A stretch of DNA of 45,976 bases from Hoylesella timonensis S9-PR14 (lineage in GTDB: Bacteria > Bacteroidota > Bacteroidia > Bacteroidales > Bacteroidaceae): positions 1-45,976 of the forward strand of contig NZ_JRPQ01000115.1 of NCBI RefSeq assembly GCF_000762405.1, written 5' to 3'. Of this stretch, positions 14,817 to 22,972 are shown piece after piece. The notes below the pieces were generated by a model. That model saw nothing but the letters and a program-made list of their open reading frames with translations. It had not been told where the DNA came from and made no database searches. Position numbers and translations under genes: made by a program. Every line of letters begins with the position of its first letter. The first letter of the stretch is position 1.

Positions 14817-17123
14817 TCAGAACGTCAATGACAAGTTTGCCATGAAGTTGATAGGAGCCTGTGGCGCAAAGCCAGCCATATACTGTCCGTTTTTGCCATA
14901 GGTAGCTACGACGTTGCCTTGTGCATCCTTCTTAAAACTAGGTGCTGCCCAGCCGTTATTGTCGTATTTGGCACTGAAAAGGTTGTAGACGGTACAGCCA
15001 ACGGTAGCCTCTTTCAAGCCCAACTTGTGATAGGCAAAGGTGTAAGCCACGTTGAGATTGGTGGTAAAGATGCTGCCCAACATCATGCTCACGTCTATAT
15101 CTTGACCTTTGGCGTCTTTGGTTTGATAGTTTTTCAGACCTGTATTGGTGAGATACTGCTCACCAATATACTGCGTATGAACATTGGCTGACAAACCTTT
15201 GTAGTTGAATGAGAAGATGTTGTTGAAGATAAGTTCTGGAGAAAAACTGGTAGGTGTGTCGCCCAAAGAAGCGTGCTTCCCATCTTCCAACTTCACCCTC
15301 CAGTCCTTAACACGGTTCTTGCTGAAGGTAGCATTGACGTTCCAAGTGAACCAGTCGACAGGTTGCCAAGCCGATTCCAACTCAATACCCATACGATAGC
15401 TGCGACCTGCATTCTTTGTCTTCATCTCACCGATGGCATCCAGTTCGCCAGTGAGCACAAATTCGTTGCTATAATTCATATAATATAGGTTGACACCTGC
15501 ACTGTACTTGGCACTGGCAAACTGATAACCTATTTCCAAATCGCCTAATTTCTCTGCTTCCAACTTGGTGTCAAGGTTTTGCTCAAAACTGTTACGGGTA
15601 GGCTCTTTGTGCGCAATGGCATACGATGCATACACGCGGTTGTTGGAATCAGCCTGATAATTGAGTCCAAACTTAGGATTGAAGAAATTGAACTTTTGGT
15701 CGAGATTGAAGACAATCTGCTTTTTATTGTTGTCCCATGCGTCGGAAGGACCCGTCATCTTAACGCCCACATGACGATATTGTAAGTCGGCAAAGGCACT
15801 CAAACCCTTTACGAACTCCCAGTTTACCTTTCCGTAAACGTTGCCGTCCACCTTCTTGGTATCGTTGTTGTAATACTCGTTATCAGGCTCCAATGTGGAG
15901 GGTCCCATTTGATACACCTTCTTCTTTTTGCCGTTGGCATCTTCTATCTGATAGAAAGGGGCACCCGTCCAAATGACTTTTCCAAAGTGACCGCCCACAT
16001 ATTTGTTCCAACCGCCACCGATGTTGGCTGTCAAACCGCTGTTGTTGTCATAGTTAATGGAACCTACAGCACCATAAAAATCGTTGTCCATCTTCTTTTG
16101 GCGAACCAAGTCGCCCAACAACTTGGTGTCTTTAGACAAATGATATTGATACCACTTGCCTTTTCCTTTGTACTGCTCGTAGTATCCGTCGCCCTTGGTA
16201 TAGTGCAAGGCAACGTTGAGTTTCCATTGGTCTCCAAGCAGTTGACTCCAATGCAGCTGGTAGTTTTGCTGGTGATAGTTATCCGTTTGTCCGTCGTAAT
16301 ATTTCACCTTGCCCTTGGCATCTTTATACTTACCGGCCGAATTGTAGGTGCGTCCGTACAAACTTTGCTCGTATTTGGAAGCGTAGTACCATGCGTGATA
16401 AGTACGTTCCACGCCATTGAAGGTGACAAACTTCACCATGGTGTTGTCCGAGAAGTAGCCCGCTTGAATGAAATACGAATTGAGTTTGGTGGAAGCACGG
16501 TCCAAATAGCCGTCGCTACCGATGTTGGAAAGGCGTCCTTGTATGCCCCAATGGCCACCGATGAGCCCTGTTCCGAAGCGCAAAGTCTCTTTGTGCGAAC
16601 CGTAACTACCGCCCGAAAGGTCGATGCCGAAGAATGGTTTGGTACCGATATTCTCGGTCTGCATGTTCAAGGTAGCACCAAAGGCACCCGCACCATTGGT
16701 AGACGTACCAGCTCCACGTTGCAGCTGCATGCTCTGCACACTCGAGGCAAAGTCGCTCATGTTCACCCAAAAGAGGTTTGCACTCTCGGCATCGTTCTGC
16801 GGAATGCCGTTCACCGTGATGTTGACGCGTGAGGGGTCTACGCCACGCACACGCAGAGAGGTGTACCCAATACCATTACCTGCATCGGAAGTAAAGGTAA
16901 TTGATGGCAAGGTAGACAACAAGAACGGAATATCCTTGCCATGGTTCATCTGCTTGATTTGCTTTTGTGTCAAGTCCGAATGCGCCATAGGCGTCTTCTT
17001 GTTGGCACGAGTAGAAATTACTTGTACATCTTGTAACTCGTAAGTATGCAAGGTGTCAATAGGTTGCACCGCATACACATGGACGGCAGTCATCGCAAAC
17101 ACTGCCCATAAAAACTTTTTCAT
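14817..17123 (-). CDS. TonB-dependent thiamine receptor (OMR1 type)
   Basis: 768 residues with a signal peptide (MKKFLWAVFAMTAVHVYAV). The plug domain follows: YELQDVQVISTRANKKTP (about 28-45), SLRVRGVDPSRVNITVNGIPQNDAES (about 108-133) and MQLQRGAGTSTNGAGAFGATLNMQT (about 153-177), then a beta-barrel ending in INFMANLSLTF with the terminal Phe expected for BAM insertion. It imports a substrate over the outer membrane with TonB energy. The TPP riboswitch in its leader and the downstream pnuT and kinase genes make thiamine the expected cargo; this arrangement is known from Bacteroides thiamine operons. It looks intact. Confidence 0.9.
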   Translation of the reverse strand: MKKFLWAVFAMTAVHVYAVQPIDTLHTYELQDVQVISTRANKKTPMAHSDLTQKQIKQMNHGKDIPFLLSTLPSITFTSDAGNGIGYTSLRVRGVDPSRVNITVNGIPQNDAESANLFWVNMSDFASSVQSMQLQRGAGTSTNGAGAFGATLNMQTENIGTKPFFGIDLSGGSYGSHKETLRFGTGLIGGHWGIQGRLSNIGSDGYLDRASTKLNSYFIQAGYFSDNTMVKFVTFNGVERTYHAWYYASKYEQSLYGRTYNSAGKYKDAKGKVKYYDGQTDNYHQQNYQLHWSQLLGDQWKLNVALHYTKGDGYYEQYKGKGKWYQYHLSKDTKLLGDLVRQKKMDNDFYGAVGSINYDNNSGLTANIGGGWNKYVGGHFGKVIWTGAPFYQIEDANGKKKKVYQMGPSTLEPDNEYYNNDTKKVDGNVYGKVNWEFVKGLSAFADLQYRHVGVKMTGPSDAWDNNKKQIVFNLDQKFNFFNPKFGLNYQADSNNRVYASYAIAHKEPTRNSFEQNLDTKLEAEKLGDLEIGYQFASAKYSAGVNLYYMNYSNEFVLTGELDAIGEMKTKNAGRSYRMGIELESAWQPVDWFTWNVNATFSKNRVKDWRVKLEDGKHASLGDTPTSFSPELIFNNIFSFNYKGLSANVHTQYIGEQYLTNTGLKNYQTKDAKGQDIDVSMMLGSIFTTNLNVAYTFAYHKLGLKEATVGCTVYNLFSAKYDNNGWAAPSFKKDAQGNVVATYGKNGQYMAGFAPQAPINFMANLSLTF

Positions 17124-17197
17124 TGATAAAAATAAGTCATCAATAAATACATAAATAAGGGAGAGAGCAAGTGCAAAGTTTTACAGTTAAAGAACTT

Positions 17198-17300
17198 CGC
17201 CCACTTGGCTTCTTGGTCGATTCCTACGCTGGTATTATCCAGATCAGGTCAGAAGGTTTGTTCTCAGCCCACGAATAAAGTGAGCACCCTTAGCTTACAG
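17198..17300 (-). promoter_or_regulatory. TPP riboswitch (THI element)
   Basis: Read on the minus strand, the leader shows the THI-box signatures in order: AAGGGTGC (near 17290), GGGCTGAGAAC (17260-17270), and ACCTGATCTGGATAATACC followed by AGCGTAGG (17223-17249). It lies between a promoter at 17316-17347 and the receptor ATG at 17123. TPP binding should switch off the receptor, transporter and kinase genes. Downstream, GCGAAGTT and AACTTTGC near 17165-17200 could form a platform stem. The outer aptamer ends are approximate. Confidence 0.93.
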
Positions 17301-17315
17301 TTTGTAAACCGACGG

Positions 17316-17347
17316 CAAAGGTATGACTTTTCTGTAAGATTTGCAAA
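17316..17347 (-). promoter_or_regulatory. Promoter of the thiamine operon
   Basis: On the minus strand TTTG (17344-17347), 20 bases, TACCTTTG (17316-17323): a good Bacteroidota promoter. Transcription would begin near 17309, just ahead of the riboswitch aptamer. Confidence 0.7.
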
Positions 17348-17410
17348 AAATAGTTGAAAAAACAAAGGTCGCAATCATTCATTCTTCATGAGCAAGACAC
17401 GCTACCCATC

Positions 17411-17442
17411 AAAAAAGCCCATCAGTAACTTACTGACAGGCT
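17411..17442 (-). terminator. Terminator of ssrA
   Basis: On the minus strand AGCC-TG-TCAGT, loop AAGTT, ACTGA-TG-GGCT, then TTTTTT: a 9-bp stem with a two-base internal mismatch and a clear U-tract, ending 10 bases past the tmRNA 3' end. Confidence 0.75.
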
Positions 17443-17452
17443 CTTGCAGAAT

Positions 17453-17850
17453 GTGGAGCTGGAGGGAGTCGAACCCTCGTCCAAACAGGGAAACCATACG
17501 CTTTCTACACGCTTATTCTGGCCTTTAGTTTTCGTGTTATGGCAAGACCCAGACCACCAACCATAACCTTATCCTCTAAAAATTCATTTGCCGAGCGAGG
17601 CATCAACAAACTATTTCCGATTTACCTGCACCGCTCAACCCTCAGATTCGGAACCACATCCTTGGAGCGATGTCTCGTCCCATCAACTATTGACGGGATA
17701 AAGCCAGTAATCTACTGTACTTCGATTAGGCAGCGAGAGCGTAATTGTTTTCGCCAATTAAATTGTTGCCTGCTAAGATTTAGGAGCCAACAAACCATGC
17801 TCCGCGTGCTTACATACCATTTCATCCCGCTGTCAAATCCAGTCAACCCC
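17453..17850 (-). ncRNA. ssrA: Transfer-messenger RNA (tmRNA)
   Basis: It rescues ribosomes stalled on broken mRNA. The 5' end (17850) starts GGGGTTGACTGGATTTGACA, the usual tmRNA opening. The 3' end has the T-arm GGTTCGACTCC and then CAGCTCC, which pairs with GGGGTTG to close the acceptor stem (one G-U). The tag frame reads GENNYALAA and stop (17726-17755), the form I associate with Bacteroidales; the codons before Gly are open too, so the resume codon is inferred. After CAGCTCC the genome reads ACAT, so CCA does not seem to be encoded. Promoter at 17970-18000 and terminator at 17411-17442 frame the gene. Confidence 0.95.
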
Positions 17851-17969
17851 AAGATGATTTCACTACACCAAAGTGATGAACGTGAAAAAGTGGTAGTATC
17901 AAGAAGAAAGTCCACGAAGCTCTACAACTATTTCTTGTGAAGAGCGTTCCAGTCTTTGCCCCTGATTTG

Positions 17970-18000
17970 CAAAGATACAACTTTTTCATGGTTTTGCAAA
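17970..18000 (-). promoter_or_regulatory. Promoter of ssrA
   Basis: On the minus strand TTTG (17997-18000), exactly 19 bases, TATCTTTG (17970-17977). The start would be near 17963, giving a precursor with about 110 nt to be removed 5' of the mature tmRNA. Confidence 0.75.
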
Positions 18001-18083
18001 TAGAACACGAAAAATCTTGCTTTTCAACCTCAATTGATAAGGATTTTTTATTGCCCCACCCTATCTGATCATAAAAAAATATA

Positions 18084-18091
18084 TACCTTTG
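18084..18091 (+). promoter_or_regulatory. -7 box upstream of the large inverted repeat
   Basis: TACCTTTG on the plus strand, without a -33 box at the normal distance. If used, the transcript would begin near 18097 and carry the whole inverted repeat at 18126-18310 before reaching the esterase gene at 18472. Confidence 0.35.
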
Positions 18092-18125
18092 TAAACAGCT
18101 CTTGCATTTTAGAGCAATGTTGTTG

Positions 18126-18310
18126 AACAACAAATGAAACCAATACAACAAATAAACGAAACAAGACAATGAACGCAAGCGTTCTGCAAATAAAACAAAT
18201 CTGTCAACATCAACATGTTGTACACCTTTGCCAAATTTGTTTCATTCGGTGAACGCCAGCGTTCATAGATTCCAGCAATCGGATTTGTTTCTTTTGTTCA
18301 ATTTGTTGTT
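18126..18310. repeat. 185-bp imperfect inverted repeat, MITE-like or structured RNA
   Basis: The two halves are imperfect reverse complements centred near 18217. Outer ends AACAACAAAT (18126-18135) and ATTTGTTGTT (18301-18310) match exactly. GAACGCAAGCGTTC (18171-18184) and GAACGCCAGCGTTC (18251-18264), each itself a palindrome, sit symmetrically. AACAAAT-type segments pair between them, and CAACATGTTG (18211-18220) lies at the centre. No open reading frame of note occurs here. The rest of 17978-18471 holds no other gene that I can see. Confidence 0.6.
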
Positions 18311-18471
18311 AAAACAAAAGAACATGATTGTTTTTGACAACAAACGACCAATATAAATGAAAAAGCCATGACCTTTGTATGGATGCAACTGGCGTTGGGC
18401 TACTGACAACCTTTGCATTCTTTAATCATTGATACAACCTAAAAATAGTTATAAATTAAAACAATAGTACA

Positions 18472-19320
18472 ATGAAAAAGCTTTTTTTATTCGTCTTTCT
18501 CTTTTGGATGAGCTCGCCATTATGGGCTGGCAAGGTGATTACCGACAGTATACACAGCAATGTGCTGGATAGTACGATGACCTACAATGTCTATTTGCCC
18601 ACAGGATATGAACTGTCATCACAAAAATATCCCATTGTTTACTTGCTGCATGGGCTGTATGGCACTTATAAAGATTGGGCTTCGAAGGCAAATGTGAAAG
18701 AAGTAGCCGACGAATTGATAGAAACTCAGGAGGCTGTGCCTATGGTGATTATTATGCCCAATGCAGGAAATCCTGATGTAAGAAATCAGTGGAATGGCTA
18801 TTTCAATATGCCTGGTTGGAACTATGAAACGTTCTTCTTTACCGAACTGATGCCTGCCGTAGAGAAAAAATATCACACTTACACAGACAAGAATCATCGT
18901 GCCATTATGGGACTCTCGATGGGTGGAGGCGGTAGTACGGTGTATTGCCAACGGCATCCCGAGCTTTTCTCGTCATGCTATGCCATGAGTGCTTGGTTAG
19001 ACAATAAAGAACCAGAGGTTGCCCCACATGGGAAGGACAAATTGTACTATGTTTCTAAATCGGTGCATGACCATTCGGCAATTGATTTCATCACGAACGC
19101 TGACGAAACCACGAAACAACAGTTGCGCTCTGTTCGCTGGTTTTTCGACTGCGGAGATGACGATTATTTGGTAGAACTATCCTTTAAGATTCACCAACTC
19201 TATGCCAAAGCAGGCATCAAGAGCGAGCTTCGCATTCGCAATGGCGTGCACAATTGGGAATATTGGCACAGCTCATTGCGACTTGCCCTTCCGTTTGCTT
19301 CGATAGGTTTTAGAAAGTAA
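18472..19320 (+). CDS. Secreted esterase, CE1/esterase-D-like alpha/beta hydrolase
   Basis: 282 residues with a signal peptide (MKKLFLFVFLFWMSSPLWA). It has the putative-esterase (PF00756) pattern: YNVYLPTGY (about 38), YPIVYLLHGLYG (about 52-63), the nucleophile elbow GLSMGG (Ser about 149), an acidic residue in FDCGDDDYLV (about 223-232) and HNWEYW with the catalytic His near residue 263. Relatives include feruloyl and acetyl-xylan esterases and trehalose or enterobactin esterases, so the substrate cannot be named. It is a single gene with a terminator at 19368-19398. The start is supported by the signal peptide. Confidence 0.88.
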   Translation: MKKLFLFVFLFWMSSPLWAGKVITDSIHSNVLDSTMTYNVYLPTGYELSSQKYPIVYLLHGLYGTYKDWASKANVKEVADELIETQEAVPMVIIMPNAGNPDVRNQWNGYFNMPGWNYETFFFTELMPAVEKKYHTYTDKNHRAIMGLSMGGGGSTVYCQRHPELFSSCYAMSAWLDNKEPEVAPHGKDKLYYVSKSVHDHSAIDFITNADETTKQQLRSVRWFFDCGDDDYLVELSFKIHQLYAKAGIKSELRIRNGVHNWEYWHSSLRLALPFASIGFRK

Positions 19321-19367
19321 CGGTGTAAAAAGGCGGTAACATCCGCTGTTTCGACAGCTGAAGAAGA

Positions 19368-19402
19368 CCAAAAGGCACGCTCTATGAGTGCCTTTTGGCT
19401 TT
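19368..19402. terminator. Bidirectional terminator overlapping the 3' end of the HU-family gene
   Basis: CCAAAAGGCAC (19368-19378) and GTGCCTTTTGG (19388-19398) form a perfect 11-bp stem with a 9-base loop, followed by CTTTTCCC on the plus strand and a pyrimidine run TCTTCTTC on the minus strand. It ends the esterase transcript. Its right arm lies inside the last codons of the convergent HU-family gene. Confidence 0.75.
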
Positions 19403-19810
19403 TCCCGGAATCCATTCTACCTCCACATCCTTACTGAAAGTTTGCTGAATAATACCCGTATGTGCCAGTCTATTGCCGGCTGGTAAAAATTTACATTTAA
19501 TGCGACGAATATGCTGATGGATATTGAAGTCGGCTTGCTGAGCTACCAAATCGCTTTCTACCGTTAGATGAAATCGACCGAAGCCATCTAACACCACCGT
19601 CTTTCCATCAGACAGTTGCTGTTTTAGCTCGTCCACCAACTCGGTAATCAAGCCTTGCACTTCGCCTCTTTTGAAGGTAGTGTTCGATTCAATGATGGTT
19701 GCCAATTCGTCCGTGTGGATTTCACCTGTCGACACGACCTTGGCATACCATTTACTTTGCTGCACTTTGTTTTTGAATTTTGACTGCATTAGTCTAATCA
19801 ATATTGACAT
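19382..19810 (-). CDS. HU-family DNA-binding protein (Bacteroidetes HU-related type)
   Basis: 142 residues, longer than the 90 of classical HU, as in the HU-related proteins of Bacteroidetes (TIGR01201-like). The HU fold is visible: helical N-terminal part (HTDELATIIESNTTFKRGEVQGLITELVDELKQQL, about 32-66), then KTVVLDGFGRFHLTVES (about 70-86) and a beta-arm region KCKFLPAGN (about 110). It should bend or coat DNA; these paralogues are less studied than HU itself. Its leader has three regularly spaced palindromes (19854-19912) downstream of a good promoter (19935-19965), which points to autoregulation or control by a repressor. An alternative start is the second Met (MQSKFK) seven codons in. 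Confidence 0.88.
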   Translation of the reverse strand: MSILIRLMQSKFKNKVQQSKWYAKVVSTGEIHTDELATIIESNTTFKRGEVQGLITELVDELKQQLSDGKTVVLDGFGRFHLTVESDLVAQQADFNIHQHIRRIKCKFLPAGNRLAHTGIIQQTFSKDVEVEWIPGKAKRHS

Positions 19811-19853
19811 GGTTTCATGGTTTTAAGTGTTTGACACATGATGATAATAGTAG

Positions 19854-19912
19854 AAAACAGACTGTTTTGGAGTATAAAACAAGCTGTTTTATCTCACAAA
19901 ACAAACTATTTT
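19854..19912 (-). promoter_or_regulatory. Three palindromic boxes at exact 22-bp period
   Basis: AAAACAGACTGTTTT (19854-19868) is a perfect 7-1-7 palindrome. AAAACAAGCTGTTTT (19876-19890) keeps 6-bp arms, and AAAACAAACTATTTT (19898-19912) is weaker. Starts are 22 bases apart both times, two helical turns, so a protein would contact one DNA face. They lie 44-102 bases before the HU-family ATG, just downstream of its predicted transcription start. Further copies one period either side are absent. Confidence 0.65.
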
Positions 19913-19934
19913 GCACTTTTCATCCTATGAGATA

Positions 19935-19965
19935 CAAAGTTAAAAGCAAAAACATTGATTTGCAA
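19935..19965 (-). promoter_or_regulatory. Promoter of the HU-family gene
   Basis: On the minus strand TTG (19963-19965), 20 bases, TAACTTTG (19935-19942). The start would be near 19928, leaving a leader of about 118 nt that contains the three palindromic boxes. Confidence 0.65.
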
Positions 19966-20243
19966 GCATCATCCTTCAATGCAGGGCGCATTCTTCCTTT
20001 TTTCAGCGGATATGCCTATCATTTAATGCAGGTGAAACTATATTCAGCGTTTTTTGGACGCAAAAAAGAGGGAAAAGTTGAGAGTTAGTGCACATCTTAC
20101 GCAGTCTCTTCAATAAATATTGTTACCTTTGCAACATTTAAGCAAAAAAAGAGTTAATAATATAAACGACGGATGAATGGGAAAGTTCTTCAAGATAGAA
20201 CAGACCTGAACCCTCCTTCACGCTTTGCAGAATAATTGACAAG

Positions 20244-20272
20244 TTTGTCCAAATGATATTTTTATAACTTTG
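20244..20272 (+). promoter_or_regulatory. Promoter of the exopolysaccharide operon
   Basis: TTTG (20244-20247), 17 bases, TAACTTTG (20265-20272). The start would be near 20278, which places the ATG at 20276 at the transcript end and favours the ATG at 20309. A second -7-like box TACCTTTG lies at 20124-20131 without a matching -33 element. The remaining 19970-20240 shows no gene. Confidence 0.55.
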
Positions 20273-20308
20273 AACATGATGATAAGAAAAAGTTACACCA
20301 TTCTTGAT

Positions 20309-22921
20309 ATGAAAAGAATCGTTATCTATATCCTCTTTTTAACACTCTGTCCAATCGCTGCTCACGCTCAGTCGAGCATGACAGATGAGCAAATTCTTGA
20401 GTTTGTCTTAAAGAAAAATGCCGCTGGCACGTCACAAGCACAGATCGTTACCAAACTGATGCAGAAAGGTGTGAACATACAGCAAATACGAAGGGTGAGG
20501 GACAAATATGAACGACAGCGCAAGCAAAGCGGACTGGGCAATGTGGCTGACCAAACCGTTGCTCGGGCAGAGAGCAGGATGCGAGAAGCCAATGGCAACT
20601 CACATCAAGCAGCCAAACGATTTAATACCATCAAGAATAAAACAGATAATAGGGAACAACAGTCTGTTCAACGCATTCAAGGACAACCATCATGGAAAGC
20701 AGAGTATGACGAAAATAGCGAAGATTTTCAACGGATGCAGAATGAATTGCAGTATATCACACCAACCGACTCCATTGAATGGCTCAAACAGATTTTGAAA
20801 AAGCGTGAAGAAGAGAGGCGCAAAGTTTTTGGTCGTGACATCTTCAACAACGAAGAGCTGACCTTTGAACCCAGCATGAACATCGCTACACCGCAAAACT
20901 ATCGGTTAGGTCCGGGCGATGCTGTTTATATTGACATCTATGGGGCATCCCAAAAATCTATACAAAGCACGGTATCGCCAGATGGCGATGTGAACATTGA
21001 GGGCTATGGACCTGTTCAGGTCAGCGGACTGACCATTGCGCAAGCCAATCAACGCCTGCGCACACAACTCGGTGCACGATACAGTAGCAGCAAGGTGCGT
21101 CTGACATTAGGACAGAGTCGTACCATTACTATCAATGTCATGGGCGAGGTAATGACGCCAGGAACTTATACCGTTTCAGCCTTTGCTTCAGTTTTCCATG
21201 CGCTGTACATGGCTGGAGGAACCAATAACTTGGGAACCCTACGTAACATCAAAATCTATCGCAACAACAAGTTGGTGTCTACTGCCGATGTTTACGACTA
21301 TATCTTGAATGGCAAAATGAGAGGCAACGTACGCTTGGCAGACGGTGATGTGATCTATGTGGGACCGTACGACTGTTTGGTGAACATCACAGGTAAGGTG
21401 AAACGCCCCATGTTTTATGAAATGAAGAGCAACGAAAGCATGGGTACCCTATTGAAATATGCCGGAGGATTTACTGGAGACGCCTACAAAAAGGCGGTAC
21501 GTGTGTTGCGAAAGACGGGACGTGAATACGCTGTTTTCAATGTGGCAGAGTTTGACATGAACTCTTTTCATGTGGCAGACGGCGACTCGGTATCGGTAGA
21601 TTCTATCATTCAGCGTTACAGTAACACGGTAGAAATCAAAGGAGCAGTATTCCGCCCTGGCATGTATCAATTGAGTAACGACATCAACAGCGTGCGTACA
21701 CTGATACAACATGCCGAAGGACTGAAGGAAGAAGCTTTCACCAACCGTGCCATTATTCACCGTTTGAAAACAGATCGCACATTGAAAGTGCTGTCGGTAG
21801 ACGTGGCAGGCATCATGAACGGCACCACAGCCGATGTGCCTCTTCAAGAAAATGACGTGCTGTTTATTCCCACCAAAGAAGAACAAATGAACCAGCGCAC
21901 TATCACCATTCATGGCGAAGTACAATATCCTGGCATCTATAACTATGCCGACAACGAGACATTAGAGGATTTCGTGTTGCAAGCAGGAGGTCTAAAAGAA
22001 ACGGCATCTACCGTAAAAGTGGACGTGGCACGTCGCATCATCAACCCCAAAGCACTTACCACCGACTCGCTCATCGCCAAGACATATACCTTTGCTCTGA
22101 AAGACGGATTTGTGATTGACGGCGAACCCGGTTTTGTTTTGCAACCCTATGATGAGGTTTATGTTCGTAAGAGTCCGGGTTATAGTGACCAGAAGAACGT
22201 AAGTGTAGAAGGTGAAGTGATGTTTAATGGCGTCTATACCCTGAACAAACGCAACATGCGACTCACCGATTTGCTGGAAGCAGCAGGCGGTGTAACCGAT
22301 TTGGCATACGTCAGAGGCGCACGACTGGAACGAATACCCAACGATATGGAACGCTCCAGAATGGAGACAGCCTTGAAGATGCAGGAAGAAGAGCTACAAC
22401 GCCAGCTGCTACAAATGGCAGTAAACAACAATAATCCGGCAGGAATCCAACAATTAGGGCAAAACTCCTCCAACACTCAGCTTAGGAAGTTTGAGATTCC
22501 ACGCTCGTTCCCTGTAGGTATTGAACTGGATAAGGCTATTGCTAATCCCAACAGCGATGCAAATATTGTACTGCGAGAGGGTGACCGATTAATTCTTCCC
22601 CAATACAGTGCGACAGTGAAGATAAATGGTGCCGTGATGTATCCTAACACAGTAGCCTACCAAAAAGGAAAGAAAGCCAAGTACTATATTAATGCAGCAG
22701 GAGGATTTGCTCAAAATGCCCGTAAGAGCAACGCTTATATCATCTACATGAACGGTATGGTAAACAAGGTTTCACAAGGAGCAAAAATAGAACCTGGTTG
22801 CGAAATTGTAGTTCCCAGCAAGCTATCTCGAAAGATGAGCATTGCAGAAACAATGAGCCTTGGTAGTGGCATCACCAGCATCGCTGCCATGATAGCAACA
22901 ATTGCAAATATGGTGAAATAA
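20309..22921 (+). CDS. Polysaccharide export outer-membrane protein (Wza-like, six SLBB repeats)
   Basis: 870 residues from the ATG at 20309, chosen because it gives a proper signal peptide (MKRIVIYILFLTLCPIAAHAQ) and lies downstream of the predicted transcript start; earlier in-frame starts at 20270 and 20276 do not. After a helical region (about 25-180) comes the Poly_export domain (YRLGPGDAVYIDIYGAS, about 197-213; SPDGDVNIEGYGPVQVSGLT). Six SLBB-type repeats follow, each with a G-x-V-x-x-P-G-x-Y-like strand and an A-G-G turn (for example GEVMTPGTYTV and GEVQYPGIYNY). A hydrophobic C-terminus follows. It should form the outer-membrane exit pore for the polymer. First gene of the exopolysaccharide cluster. 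Confidence 0.92.
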   Translation: MKRIVIYILFLTLCPIAAHAQSSMTDEQILEFVLKKNAAGTSQAQIVTKLMQKGVNIQQIRRVRDKYERQRKQSGLGNVADQTVARAESRMREANGNSHQAAKRFNTIKNKTDNREQQSVQRIQGQPSWKAEYDENSEDFQRMQNELQYITPTDSIEWLKQILKKREEERRKVFGRDIFNNEELTFEPSMNIATPQNYRLGPGDAVYIDIYGASQKSIQSTVSPDGDVNIEGYGPVQVSGLTIAQANQRLRTQLGARYSSSKVRLTLGQSRTITINVMGEVMTPGTYTVSAFASVFHALYMAGGTNNLGTLRNIKIYRNNKLVSTADVYDYILNGKMRGNVRLADGDVIYVGPYDCLVNITGKVKRPMFYEMKSNESMGTLLKYAGGFTGDAYKKAVRVLRKTGREYAVFNVAEFDMNSFHVADGDSVSVDSIIQRYSNTVEIKGAVFRPGMYQLSNDINSVRTLIQHAEGLKEEAFTNRAIIHRLKTDRTLKVLSVDVAGIMNGTTADVPLQENDVLFIPTKEEQMNQRTITIHGEVQYPGIYNYADNETLEDFVLQAGGLKETASTVKVDVARRIINPKALTTDSLIAKTYTFALKDGFVIDGEPGFVLQPYDEVYVRKSPGYSDQKNVSVEGEVMFNGVYTLNKRNMRLTDLLEAAGGVTDLAYVRGARLERIPNDMERSRMETALKMQEEELQRQLLQMAVNNNNPAGIQQLGQNSSNTQLRKFEIPRSFPVGIELDKAIANPNSDANIVLREGDRLILPQYSATVKINGAVMYPNTVAYQKGKKAKYYINAAGGFAQNARKSNAYIIYMNGMVNKVSQGAKIEPGCEIVVPSKLSRKMSIAETMSLGSGITSIAAMIATIANMVK

Positions 22922-22972
22922 GTTTGTCTGTGATATCAACAATTCATTGATTTGTGCTAAAAAAGAAGTGTG

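Noticed and set aside
15909..16832. Open frame of 307 codons antisense to the thiamine receptor
   Set aside because: Shadow of a conserved TonB-dependent receptor; composition is not protein-like.
19804..20088. Open frame of 94 codons upstream of the exopolysaccharide genes
   Set aside because: It runs through the promoter and palindromic boxes of the HU-family gene and has no recognisable content.
20270..20308. Earlier start of the Wza-like gene (TTG 20270 or ATG 20276)
   Set aside because: These lie in or at the end of the promoter and would bury the signal peptide.
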